This document shows, one piece after another, positions 36,772 to 63,322 of a stretch of DNA of 64,000 nucleotides; the first letter of the stretch is position 1, and each line of letters starts with the position of its first letter. Origin of the DNA: Chionis minor. Its lineage: Eukaryota; Chordata; Aves; Charadriiformes; Chionididae. The position numbers and the translations under genes are program-made. The notes under the pieces were generated by a model. It was not told the DNA's origin. It searched no databases and was given only the letters and a program-made list of their open reading frames with translations. Location: positions 472,141 to 536,140 of the forward strand of contig VZSF01006709.1 in NCBI GenBank assembly GCA_013398295.1, in the 5' to 3' direction.

Positions 36772-39724
36772 TTCAGTGTTGGTCTGTGGTCTCCCTAATG
36801 GAGCACGGCAAGATCCTCTGCTCCTTGTTTTTTGTCATGCGTTAAAGGAAAGAAAGGGCTATCACCAGAACATACTGTCCAAGATGCTGCTTCTAATGAT
36901 ACCTAAAGCATTATAACTTCACTGTTTTTATATGCTTATACAGCTGCCATCTCTGAAGGGTCCAAACACCTTATGGAAATGTCTTGAGCATTACGATTAG
37001 TAACTGTCACCTGTGACTCTTTTTCTTTCCTCAGGGGATTATTATATGGGCTTATTTTTTCCATTGCCTGTGTTATCTGTGTGGCCTCATGTTTATGTTA
37101 GCAAGGTGAAGTAGGTATTTATGTGCTTGAATTAGTTTATTTTCTATGTTTCATGTTTATTGTCATAATTTTTAGTTGCTGGGTGTATGAGTCTTGTGGA
37201 ATAGGTCCCTGAAAGGCCTTTATTTTTATTGTAGGTAGGGTAGAGCTATGGTGTGTAAGGAGTGGAGTGAAGCAGTCAACCGAGATCTATGTCTTTGAGC
37301 TTCAGGAAGGGCCCTTTCAGATCTTCTGGCCCTGACCACTGGTGGCTTTGAAAGATGGCCCCTGAAGGTAGCACTGCGGCGTCTGAAAAACAACACAGAA
37401 AGCATAGGATTTGCTTGGTCTGCCTGCGGTGAATCTTTTACTGAAGAGGTATTCAATCACATTTCAGACTAATTGGATTTTTTGAGGGTAGTGCTCCATG
37501 TGCAGGTGAAGGGTATGTTTGAAACACAGCTGAAATGCAATAAATATACATTAAAAATGAAGTTATGCTGGGATATGACACTGCCTCCTCAGCAGGTTTA
37601 AATGGGAAAATGTTCCTTGCTAGTACCACCATGTAAAAAGTTAGCCTACAGAAAGCCAAGGATATTTCTCAGAACTTGTTTCTACATGTTACACAGAATG
37701 TAATCTTGCCCTGAATAAGTTTACTATGATGAAATTAAGGAAAAAACGTGTACCTAGTCCACGCCGATGTCCTAAAATTGAAATTGCACCTTAGGAGAAT
37801 GGTTCCTGTAGTCTGAAACACTTGCATTGCCCTCACAGCCTGAGAGCCTGTGTTGAAATAATGCTTTCAAATACTGAAGTAAGATCTAGAAATACTGCCT
37901 GTGCTCTGTAAGATCTGTTTTGTATCCGTTATTCATGTCCTTCTCACCTGTGGTTTAGATTACTGTTGGTACTTTCCTGAAAGTTTTCCGTATGCTGTCA
38001 TGTATGTACGAGGGATGTGTTTCAGAGTCTCTTGAAACCGCTTTTGCTGCTAACTTCAATCTTTTGGATCAAAACCTTCTTGATTATACTGCCATTAGCT
38101 TGCTGTCCAATGTTATGTAGCCTATGTGGACATACTAAGTAATTAGCTTGAATTTTTCTGTAATTACTGTTTCCCTTTAATGCATGTACACAGCCTTTTA
38201 GAAAACAGTGGAGCTGACGATATTACAGGCAAGAAAAGCATGTTCTTAAAAGAACAGTTTTAGGTACAAGTCAAGCATTGCATGACTGAGCTTTACCTGT
38301 GCCACCTTAATTTTGCCATCCTAAGTGTACGTACATCACTGTATTACTAATATATTGTACCTTAATATTACATTGTAGTCTTTTGTGATAGATGAACACA
38401 ATATTCTCTCCTCTCCTCCCCTCCCCCAGAAGCCCATACCTTTCTGAATGTACAGGATACATGCTGCTCGTTGAATAAGCAGCTGCTCTGTAATTTGATT
38501 TCTCCTCGTTGTGTAACATGTGCTCTCTTGCTGTGCTCTGCTTAATCCTGCTCTGAAGGCGGAATGAATATATTTCTTTGTGAAATTCCTGTAGCAGTTA
38601 TCAGTAGGTTTGTGAGGCCCTCCTAGACAGTTCCTACTGCTCTCTTCACACCTAAATCCTAGGTGGGTCATTGCCGCTGTTTTGAAGACAAGGAAGTGGA
38701 AATATGGGGAGGGGAATGATTTGCCAAGATAACAATTTGCCCAACAGCAGTGGCAAAGCCTAGAAAAGAAGCCAAATGTCTTATGGTTCTGTTACATCAT
38801 GGTGGTAACCAGTGTTTTTCTCATCAGTCTTACTGTTGTGCTTACCTTTTCTTGATGACAGTCTGACATCTGCATGCCCCTGTTCCTCTAGTGATTCTCC
38901 ACCGAAGTGGCTACTCTGTTAGTTGGAAATCCATTGGTTGTGCTTTCTGATCAGTGATTCCATCCCAGGAGAGGCCAGACTTTTCTCGCCCACCTTCACC
39001 AAGTAGTTACCGAAGTAATTGATGTGGGCTTACTTTTCCATCTTAGGTGTGCCACCTCCTGCCCTCAGGAGCTGGGCTGGCAGCAGGAACGAGAGCGCTG
39101 TAAACTGATTAGGTTACCCGTGTGGCCTGGATTGAATGGTGCTTATTCTTACGAGTATTTCACTATGCCTCAGGGAAAGGAAACGCACACTTCTTATTTT
39201 ATGGCTAGAGAATTGATGCTTGGGAGTAAGGTGAAAATTTGTGTTCAGCATGGATGTCCACTAAACTCTTTAAGAGCTTGTTGGTTTTGTGTTTTGTTTT
39301 GTTTTGTTTTTTTTAATAATATATATCATTGCATCCATCTTTGTATTTTCAACGTATTGCTGTCATTGATTTAATTGCACTCTTGTGTACTTAGCATTTA
39401 GGGTAAATCTGACCCAAATGTGTCAGGGTAAGCACCCAGAAAATGAGGAAAGTATAATTATTGATCACCTGTTCAAAACAAAGTTTGATAGAAATGCCTC
39501 GTGTAGACTTGTGTAAGATCTCTGGCAGGATCAAGGATAAGATCCTATTTTGCAAGATAGCATTCAAATGCCTAAATTGTCATGACTTTCTTTTCCTGCT
39601 GTCTGTGTCTTGTTTACACACGTTTCAGCCCTTGCAAGAAACAGAGCAAGGATAATATAAACTATCTCATTGGTTTCACCTATTTTATGGAGGAGTTCCA
39701 CCCAGTGTGCTGAAGGAAATGAGA

Positions 39725-39745
39725 TATATATACACACATATATAG
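39725..39745. repeat. TA/CA microsatellite
   Basis: A short run of ATATATATACACACATATATA type in the ZNF148 5' intron. Confidence 0.7.
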
Positions 39746-39929
39746 GTACAATATTTTAAATGAAAAAAAAAATAAAAATCACAGTGCCAATAGGCTAGAG
39801 AGGTGAATTATGATGAACCAAGATACCTTAGTCGTGATGGTCCCTGAAACTTCTGTATGTTTGCGTGCAACTTTTTGTATTCTCCCAGGGCTTTTAGTGT
39901 ATAATATTTCAGGGATTTTTAAAAAGCAA

Positions 39930-39995
39930 CCTGGAAAAAAACAGGTCCCTTCCAACCTAAACAGTTCTATGATGATTCTGTGATGATGATGATGC
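39930..39995 (+). mobile_element. Short CR1 3' tail fragment with ATG-rich end
   Basis: AGGTCCCTTCCAACCTAAAC is followed by AGTTCTATGATGATTCTGTG, the terminal part of a CR1 element. Its tail repeat has expanded into a (GATGAT)-type run. Only the last tens of bases are recognisable; the upstream part is too diverged to delimit. Confidence 0.7.
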
Positions 39996-41189
39996 TGAAT
40001 TACAGAGCTTTGCCATTTGGGCCAGTAGGGTGACTGATAGCAACAGCAAGCCATCATCTTCTATAAAACAATGCTAGCATAGTGCTAGCGATGAGAAGAG
40101 ATGCTTCACAGATACTTGCAGGTAGTTGAGGAGTGTGGAGGCCCAGGAATTTCTCCAAGGAATTTAAGGGCTTGTCAAAAAAAAAATAATCAAATCTCAG
40201 TTTTTAAAAAGCAACATATTTTTCATTTGTGTTTATTTTCAAGATGAAATTAGATGAGGTGAGCTGAGACATTAAGGCTGTGAATGCTGAACAGGGAAGA
40301 GCCCACTCCTACACCCTGTTTTGAGCTGCTTCTGACACACTGTCTTTATGGTGAAATGAGGCAGTGAGTTAACCTGGCAGAAAATTAATAATTGAAAAAA
40401 AATTGGTTTTGCCAGGCTGGGTGGACTGCATAAACCAGTATGTCTTTATGTGAGCATCAGAGTAGGCACAAAAGACAGGATGGACTCTCAGTTAGGAGGG
40501 GGGAGCAGGATTGCCCCCTTCAATGACAGTTCACTGTTAGATTGGCACAGCTATGTCATATAACTGCCCTGTTATCAAAATCAAATGAAAAAAACATTTG
40601 ATACATGATCTGAAATATTTTTACAATGATTCAGCTTGAGGCATGCATGTGATACGTGAAATTTCACAAAATTTTAAGTAGTTGGACTGAAGCTATAAAC
40701 TACTCAAAGTACTTAGAAGATGCTGGCTAGCCTTAGTTATGTGTAGTGCTTTCTTTCCTGCATTTAAATTTTATCGGAAGTCTCCAGAGTGGGCACTTTT
40801 GAGTGCCTGAGTTGCATACTGTAAGGCAGAAATACTGCATTGTTCTTCTGGGGTTAACTGTACAGTGGTAGAAATTTCCATATAAATTCTCAAAATTAAC
40901 TATTTTCTAGTAGTTTATAATTTAGTGTCATAAAATCAGTGGGCTTTTTTTACAGAGAAAAAGTAACGTCTGTGATTTTTGGAATATTTAAAGTATGTTT
41001 GCTACACTGGTGACATCTCTGTGGATTTTGACATGCAACTGTAGCTTTGTTAATGTATCGAAAGCTTTCTGTTACGCACACTAGATATTAGATTATGATT
41101 ATGGTGGTGATGATCTAGCACTGATTTTAGGGTAAGCAAGGTGGCAAAGGTTTTCACGCATAGGTGATTTTATGCACGATAAGTAAATT

Positions 41190-41275
41190 TTCTGTGAGTA
41201 ATCCTGTTGATTCTAATAGGACTATTCATAGCTCAGCATGAGTGTAAATCTTTGTGGGATCAGGCCCTATACTGG
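41190..41275. repeat. Fragment of the same kind of ancient palindromic repeat as at 27,204
   Basis: AGTAATCCTGTTGATTCTAA followed by AGGACTATTCAT forms an imperfect palindrome, and GTGGGATCAGGCCC closes it. This matches the remembered pattern 'agtagtcccattgacttcaatgggactactca ... ggatcaggcc' of an old amniote repeat. Limits are approximate. Confidence 0.45.
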
Positions 41276-43300
41276 CACACGTTCAGCAACAGGGGGCATT
41301 TAGAAATAACTGTGCAACAAGTCTTAAGAGTGTTTGTGTCGTATGTTACATTTTAGAATGTGTTAATTTTATGATCTGTGAACCTTTTCACAATGATTTA
41401 TGTTTGATAACTTTCTTTTTGCAAGTCAACACATTTTAATTCATCTACAATCATTTGTGTGTTAATTTGAAAATCTTTCTTTTAGTTATGACTTATTTTT
41501 TGAGTAGGGAGAGGAGATAATTTTATTTAATGTTCTCTATTTAGAACTGTGAAGTAGGGTATTATTTTTTACTTTCCAGGATTCTGCAGTATGTTAAAAA
41601 TTGAACTTTTGATATTGTGAAAGCTAGCTGTGTTTCCTTTTATATTGGACTGTATCCATATTTTAATAGTGCAAATATTGCAAATAGTGCAGTATCTTTC
41701 CTGATGTGAAAATACTCAACATGTTTCATGGTCTGATAGAGCTTTTAAGTGGATGTTAAGAATCTGTCAAGTTCTAATTTTTTTCTTTCTTTTGGAGAGG
41801 ATTGCATTGATGGCAGTTTTATGCATGGTAATACTTAAACATAAGTAGTTTTAAATATGCTATTAGGCCATGTTGCTATCTCTTTCTTCATTAGCATTAG
41901 GAATTGCAGAATTATTTGTGACTTTTATACTTTCATTTAGGCAGAAAGCGTTAAGAATGTAGATACACATTTTTCCTCTGATGTAAATTTGGCATAGCTG
42001 TTAGGTATGTCTGCGTGGCAGCTGTAACTTGTTCATTTGTGTGTGTACATTGCATTTGTGGAGCAGTTTCACAATGTGCTTTAACCTGACCGCTGCTGAA
42101 GGAAACGGTCCTTTTCCCTCCTCCCTGCTTCTTCACTTGTCCATCAGCTCTCCACCCTGCCTGCATGGTCCCACTGATCCAAAGGAAAGCTAATGGCTTT
42201 TCTGGTGGGTACATTTTTGCCCTGCTCCCTCCTGGCACAATGCTGTGCTCAACCCAGTGAAGGCAGCGAGATAGGTGTAACGGGGGTCTAACTGCGGGGC
42301 ACTACCCCTGTGGGCAGGTGGCCCCTGTTTCTTGACCGTTTCTTGCAGCTGTATGTATCATTGAGAGCTGGGTTGACTTTTTCTAAATAAGAAAGCATGT
42401 CAAATGTCTCGTTGGAATGGTTTTTTGGTTGGTTGTTTCCCTATCTGAATTACATAATGGATTTATTTTAATCTTCACTTTCTGATAGAAGAATGTGAAC
42501 CTCTCGTGGCATGGTAGCAATCTAGGGGGGTCTCAGTTTTAGTTGTTTTTTATAGGAGTTTGTCTACTTAGAAAGTTTTTATTAGCAGTGCCAGTAAAAC
42601 TGCTCGGATTATATAATGATTGGCTTTTTTTATTTAGCTTAAACCTTTCCAAAGTCAATTACACTAAACAGGGAAGGAGAAAAAAAAAATCAATTCTGTA
42701 TTAGAATAAGAATGTTTACGTAGGGAGTTTTGTGTATGTATACGTGCTACATTCATTTAAGTTTACAGTTTAGCAAAAATCACTGTAGTATGACCATAGA
42801 TAGAGATGAGCCCCAAGAAGCAAAATATGCTTAGGGGTTTCCACAGATTGCCATTTTTAAAGTCTTCTCTATGTACATTTTGCACTAGTAGCCTTTATAC
42901 AGTTTGTTGTCTGGGCCCAGCCCTCATTCTTCCAAAGGCTGTTGAGGAAGAAAGGATGTGATAGCAATATGCTCAGGTACCTGTTCTGTAACTTCAGGTA
43001 TTTATTCGTTAGGAAGTTTGCCTTGTCTTACCTTAAACAAAAACACACTTCCAAAAATGTGAAACTAAAATAATACTACCTCCAGTGTAAGATTATCCTG
43101 AAACCGTTAGATACCTTGAATTGAGCTCGGTCTCGGCTTTTGTGAGGGGAATCTCAGGGGCAGATGTTTTTGTCAGAATGGTATTGAGTTGCTAAAGGTG
43201 TGTTAGAATTGCTCCTGTGCATCCTGGCTGTTGTGTTTGGGCTGGTGAATCTTAGAAGATACAGTCAAAGGGAGTTCATGGCTATATATGGAAGTAATAT

Positions 43301-43332
43301 CTAATCTCTAGTCTCTAATTCTAATTCTAGTC
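43301..43332. repeat. Irregular (CTAATT/TCTAG) tandem tract
   Basis: Repeated CTAATCT, CTAGTCT and CTAATT units in the ZNF148 5' intron, an imperfect short tandem repeat. Confidence 0.65.
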
Positions 43333-43861
43333 TTTGTTACAATCCTTCGGAAGGACCTAAGGTTTAACCCAGAAAAATAATTAAATTTTAACAAACTTTA
43401 TTTTCCTGTCTCCCTCAACCTTGCTTCATTCTATTTTGCCTTGGAAAAACAGGGAGAAGTTTATATGGGAAAGAAGTGGAGTGGGATATGGATATAGAAG
43501 TAGCAAATCCTACTTTTTAATGCTTGGAAAAAAAAAAGCTAGAAGTCTTAAAACAGTAATGACTTTTGCAGGAAATTTTTTACAAATAGAAAAAGTCCAT
43601 CTTTAAAAAACAGACCAAAACCATTAAATTTGTTCTGTTCTACAAATAGATATTAAAATGCAGATGATTTTCATGTTTTTCTGTTATTAATTCTTAAGCG
43701 TATTTTCTTTTTTCATCTCTCATAAATAATCTTTTAAATCCTAACTACAGAAACTCAACTCAGTACTGAATGTATGAATTTGATTTTTAAACTGAACCCA
43801 ATTAGTATCTCTGGGTGCTTGCTCAGTAAATTAAATAATGCTTTACTTTACCTTAAGTAAA

Positions 43862-43935
43862 GCAGGGAGAAGACTGTAAGAAAAAGGGAGAAGACATCTT
43901 AAGATGCCTTAAGAAAAGCAGGGAGAAGAAAGAAA
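43862..43935. repeat. Imperfect purine-rich tandem repeat
   Basis: The unit GCAGGGAGAAGA appears at about 43,862 and 43,918, with a related AAAGGGAGAAGAC between them and CTTAAG palindromic spacers. Probably an old slippage product in the intron. Confidence 0.55.
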
Positions 43936-46900
43936 AACCCTTACCCACTGTCAGTTGTAGTGGAGAAAAAGAGCTGGACCATGTGTTGTACTCTGGTCGC
44001 TAACAAATTTTGCCACTTTCCTTCAGGGTCTCTGTTCGGCTTTACTTCATGGCAGCAGACTTTTCAAAATCCACTAATGTTTTCTTTTGATCGTATTTTA
44101 ATCTTTGATTCTGAATTGGAAAGGCCGTCACACTTTGCATTTAGTATGTTTTTTGTTTAAGTGGCTGTTTCTTTAATTAGGAATATTGTCTTTACCGCTT
44201 AGCTCTCCGACTTACTGCACCAGTGATCTTTGGAAAAACTGATGTCAGGGTTACTGAAATGAATAGTTCTGAAGTACTGCCGTAGGGTTTGGCGTAGCAG
44301 TGGTTTTTGAAGTGAAGCAACATGGTTCACTGGCTGTGGATGTGCTGCTGGCGGCTGTGGAGCACTGTGCGAAAAGAAAGGGTGCTGGGATGATCTGGGA
44401 GACCTTTTCTGTGCAGTCCCTCCCATTCCCCTTTCTCCTCCCCCAAAATGTGCACACACCCAGGAAGCTCTGCCTGTAGGTGTCTCTTGTGAAAGGCTTT
44501 GCCTAGAGTAAAGGTTTGGAGAACCTCTACCAAGCAAAATGGATACTTTACAGATTTTGTTGCCAGCTTTTTTTCCCTCTGTTCACAGAGAAACTATATA
44601 TTCAAAGAAAAATCATATGGTTATTTGGTGACGCTGAACAAAAAGTTCTGAGATTGCACGGAAAAATCTCTGCAATAAGGATAACAATGTTTTGTGCCAA
44701 GAAATGTGCTTGTGTGTGTTAGTATGTGGTTTATATTATTGTAGCTTTCCTCAAGGTACTCTCAAAACAAGTTGATCTTATTTCACAGATGCATCTTTCA
44801 CTTAAAATATTTATTTAATCTTTGCAGGCTTGGTAAAGTGAGCTTGTTTGAATGCTTTTAACTTACATTTTCGTTATCACACTGTCATTCTTTCCAGAAC
44901 ACTTTTCCTCATCTTCAATTTAAATGGTAGGATTCCTTTTATGTGAGCTAGAAGGTGTCAGTTGACAAGTTACATGTGTTTTATTGAATTGATTGCAATT
45001 GGGATACTTCTTGTTTGGATAAATAGCTTATTTTTGTTTGTGTTTCCGTGTTTTAGAACAGTACCTGCATGTCGTATAACTTACATTGCATTTCATCACT
45101 TAGAATATGCTGCCCAATACTGTGAGTTCTCATTGTTTTTCTATGAAAAGCCAGATATTTGAAAGCCTGATTTAATAAGCAGTACACTCACTGTACCAGC
45201 TTCTGATGTGAGTCAAGCTGATGACTGGAAAACAACTTGAGTGCTTTCTGTTGCATGACTCTACTAAGCCTACTAGTCAGGGTAAGGAAAAAAAAAAGTT
45301 TCCATATCCTTGACAATTGATAGAACTAACGAGACCAATAAATAGCAGTATGCTGCTGGCTTCTTTTCTGGGCAGCTGCTGTGTCTTGCCAGCTGTCCTA
45401 AGATTCTGCATGTCACGAGTCCTCCCGCCTCTGCGGGTGAGAGGAGCAGGCTCTTCTCCGCTCTTAAACACTCAGTCTCCCTATCTGCATTTCCCTGCCT
45501 ACCTTCCTGCCAGGAAATAGCTTTAAATCCAGAATTTCCGCAATTCATACCTAATTCAAAGTGATGTGGCAGTATCCTCCACGTGGAACAACCTTCTGTG
45601 CAGTTTTCGTCAGTGGCTTGAGCAGACAGTTTAGGGCCACTGTGTTCTCACGCTTGATGCTGTTTGTTATTCCTTGAATATGTTTCAGCATCTTGAGTTT
45701 TCGTATTCTAGTACCTGTCCATGTCATTCCTGTAAAGAATCTGCAGTGAGCTTATGCTGTCACATTTCTTACTGTGGAACAAAAGGATAGTGGATGACGA
45801 TCTGTGCAAGATGTACCCTGGGTATGGATTAACTTGGGATAAAGGCTGAAATGAGTAAATGTGTCTGCTTGTTTTCCTTGGAGCCTGTCTTTCATGCTAC
45901 ATATTTAAAATGCCCTACCTAAGAAACCAGTCTCAACCGCAGATCTTTTGCTCCATCTCTTATCAAATAATGGCTCCATGGGAGACAGATGCTTAAGAAC
46001 TTCAGTTCCTTCTTACATTTCTTACTTGGCACAGGATAATCCACACTGATAAAATGATAGAAGAAAACAAGGATGAATTTTTTAGGAGCACTAAGGTTTA
46101 TTGTTGCGAGATGTCTCTGGCAGATCTGCACTGGTGGAAAAAATACAGCCTTAGTGCTGTGCCAGGCTTGCTTTTTGTTTGTTTGTCTTTGTTATTGCTG
46201 AGAAACTATCAGTATGGTTGCCCAGTTACCTCCAAAAAATACTTCATAAATTATATAATGTCTGCAGGTGGCTGTTGTGGCAAACCAGACGGGCGTTTTC
46301 CCTTGAAGACATTTGAAATCTCATTCTCTTACTATAAAGTGGATTAACTTGGGAGTAAACTTATCACCTGGTGCTACCTGAGCTTGCTTGAGGCATTAAG
46401 GAATTGTTGTCCATAGTAGAAGACAGATGCAGTGAAAATCAAGAGTAAGATTTCAAACTCCTTTACGTTAGAATTGCAGAAGAGAAAGGACAAATTGCGA
46501 GCATAAATGTTCTGAACAGAAATTTCCCCCGTGTTCTCTTGTCACAGGCTTCTTTGGTCCCTGGAATGTGCTTTTTATGTAGGAAGGAAGAATATTAAAA
46601 ATTTTGATGACATTGTCATATATAAACAGATTTAGCTTGGTGACTCTGTCCTCCTGACTTCCAGCCGAGGAAGGCTTACTAAAAAAAGCCTCTAATTGAC
46701 TGAAGAGCTTCTTTCTTTGGTGTGCCTCTTAAGTATTTGAAACTCAGCGAAGTCAGACTATCCTGTCTGTCAGCCTTTCTATGATATATTCAGAAATTTA
46801 GAGCTTTTTACGGTAGAGATTAAGGACAAATGTTCTTTCAAGTTATACGACATGAGTTGCTACCAGAAGGCATTAATGGGCTTTGGTTTTATTTGTTGGG

Positions 46901-47726
46901 GTGTGTGGTGGGTTGGCTTGTTTCTTTGTTTTTTTGAGAAATTGACTGAATTTTGCTTTCAGAAGGTTAAGAACTAATAGTAGTATTTGAAACAAAGTAT
47001 AACGTAGCAAAACTTTAAGATCTTTTTCTGTTGTTTCTGCTGGTGGCTTGCACTCCTACCAAGTACTCTAGGATCTCGCCTGAAGAAATACCACTCTTTG
47101 GTTTGTAAACTCAGTGTAGTTTGGTGTAAACAAATCTTCACAAATATTTAAGATACATCCAGATTTTTCAAAAGAACTTCCTGGTGAAGAAAACGATTTG
47201 AAAAGTGATCGAATGGATCAAACTGAAAATGGAAATTTAAAAACTTCGTGTACGTTTGTTTGACCCAGTCTTTTTGCATGTTGGCAGGCTGTTAGACTGG
47301 CTGGGGGTTATAGTGGTGCGGTTCCGCAGGGTGATGGTCCTGCCAATTCTGGGCAGGGAGTCTTGATTTCTTCGGTTATGAGTTGTCATCGGGAGCTGCA
47401 GGGAAAGAAGCGTAGCCTCTGGCTTAAAACTTGAATGGGCATGGAGCCTTTCAGCATGCTGTACTCCTAGGGGGACAGAATTCAAAGCTGATGACTAGCC
47501 ATATACCAACATCACATTTATATTGTAATTCGGACTGCATCAAAATCAAAGGTGCTGATGCTGTCGTTGTACTCCCTATGGTACTTGTACCCGTCTTGTG
47601 CTTTGGCTAGGTCTGCTGTGTGTCATCCAGCTCCGCCATGCCTCTGCTCCCATCCCTGCGTCTGCTGTAGCCTTTGCCTTCCAGCTGTGGGAAGACAGAG
47701 GGATGCAAGAAGGATCTCTGTCTCAG

Positions 47727-47753
47727 TGTGTGTCTGTCTGTCTGTCTGTCTGA
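47727..47753. repeat. (TGTC)n microsatellite
   Basis: About five TGTC units preceded by a short GTGTGTG run, in the ZNF148 5' intron. Confidence 0.85.
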
Positions 47754-48174
47754 AGGAGTAGATCAGAACACTGTGGAACGAGTAGGAGTTACGGGCTTGG
47801 GGAATAGGGTGAAGGAGGCTGCTGCTGTGACTGAACATCCAGTACGCCAAGGAGAAGAGTCTTAGGACTATCTTGCATATATAATAATAAGTAGCGTAAG
47901 AAGATGCTGCTGCTTCCAGCTTCAGAAAAGCCTGCCGCCCTATCTTAAAAAACAATTAATTATGTCATGACACGTGTTGGAATATTATGATTTTATATCT
48001 ATCTGTGTACCATAAGTCAATGTAATGGTATTGCTATTTATGACTGGAATTCATATTTCCCGACTAATGCTGCTGCTTAGTGGGTGTGAAAGAGAATGCC
48101 TTTTTTATAAACAGATTTGACCTCTCTCTTTAGTCTTTATTTGACATATACCTTTAGCCAGAAAGTTGTGTTTT

Positions 48175-48790
48175 CATAGAATCATAGAATAGTTTGGGTT
48201 GGGAGGAAACTTTAAAGGTCAATTAGTTCCACCCCCCTGCAGTGAGCAGGGACATCTTCGACTAGATCAGGTTGCTCAGAGCCACATCCAACCTGGCTTT
48301 GAATGTTTCCAGGGATGGGGCATCTACCACCTCTGTGGGCAACATGCTCCAGTGTTTCACCACCCTCATTGTAAAAAAATTTCTTCCTTCTATCTAGCCT
48401 GAATCTATCCTCCTTCACTTTAAAACCATTACCCCTTGTCCTATCACAACAGGCCCTGCTAAAAAGTTTGTCCCCATCTTTCTTGCAAGTCCCCTTTTAG
48501 GGCTGAAAGGCTGCAGGCAGGTCTCCCCGGAGCCTTCTCTTCTCCCGGCTGAACAACCCCAACTCCCTCGGCCTGTCCTCATGGCAGAGGTGCTCCAGCC
48601 CTCTGATCATTGTTGTTGCCCTACTCTGGACCTGCTCCAACAGCTCCATGCCTTTCCTGTGCCGAGAGCTCCAGAGCTGGACACAGTGCTCCAGGTGGGG
48701 TCTCATGAGGGCAGAGTAGAGGGGCAGAATCCCCTCCCTCGACTTGCTGGCCGTGCTGCTTTTGATGCAGCCCAGTTTTCCCTCACTTGT
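48175..48790 (-). mobile_element. 5'-truncated CR1 LINE, antisense to ZNF148
   Basis: Read on the plus strand it opens with the reverse-complement CR1 tail CATAGAATCATAGAATAG. It then passes through the AGTTCCACCCCCCTGCAGTG region and ends near 48,790. The minus-strand frame at 48,497-48,785 reads [20 protein letters not shown], then [20 protein letters not shown] and LGLFSREKRRLRGDL, the conserved C-terminal segment of CR1 pol. The 3' untranslated part is complete and the 5' side is truncated, as usual for CR1. It sits in the intron about 500 bases before the first coding exon of ZNF148. Confidence 0.95.
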
Positions 48791-49297
48791 GGATATTAAG
48801 ATGTTCCAGCAGTTACAGTGTGCCCTGGGGTAGCAGCAGTGAAAGGGCACTTAAAGGACAAGGAAGTAGGGACAGCAGGACCAATATGAAAGAGGCATTT
48901 GTAAAAGACAGTCAAAACGGAAAAAGCGACCAGAGTAAAAAGGGCACACAGAAAGGAAACCAGTTTTCTAAGGAATGAGCAGGAAGAATTCGCTATCATT
49001 TAACTACCAGAATTTTGCCAGTCATCAGAGGCACTTTGTTTTGAAACTTTTTATTTGGAAGTGTTCAATTGTCTACACCTGCATGTGTGTGAAAGGAGTA
49101 TCTTTTCATGTAGAACCAAGATATCCAACTTCGCGTTTTTATTTGGATATCAGTTTTAGGAGTGCATGCGCGTGTGTGTTGAGTGAGTGACTGAGTTCTT
49201 ATAAAATGTTTTTAAGTAAAGAATTTTAAGCAAGAGATTGTAGATAATTGTAGATGTTTACTATTAAAACTTTCTTTGTAGGTTATTGCACTTAAGA

Positions 49298-63322
<14,025 letters not shown>

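Larger units (their letters stand above)
28621..49281 (+). other. ZNF148: 5' intron(s) of ZNF148, non-coding exons not located
   Basis: About 20.7 kb of mainly AT-rich DNA between the CpG island and the first coding exon. In mammals ZNF148 has more than one 5' non-coding exon, so one or more probably lie here, but non-coding exons cannot be picked out by eye. Open frames such as 34,254-34,568 and 39,024-39,374 have no domain and are taken as chance. Contents that can be named are simple repeats, a CR1 tail at 39,930, an old palindromic fragment at 41,190, and an antisense CR1 at 48,175. Nothing else is recognised. Confidence 0.6.

Noticed and set aside
39024..39374. 116-codon frame beginning near an acceptor-like TTAG
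   Set aside because: The second half is low-complexity (poly-Phe/Ile from T-rich DNA); it could overlap an alternative exon but nothing supports that.
48497..48850. 117-codon minus-strand frame resembling a reverse transcriptase C-terminus
   Set aside because: It is part of the CR1 element at 48,175-48,790, and its N-terminal end reads out of the element into unrelated sequence.
49286..49297. Upstream extension of the ZNF148 frame from a TTG codon (HLR before MNIEDK)
   Set aside because: It lies only four bases inside the exon, lacks an ATG, and the following ATG matches the known protein start.
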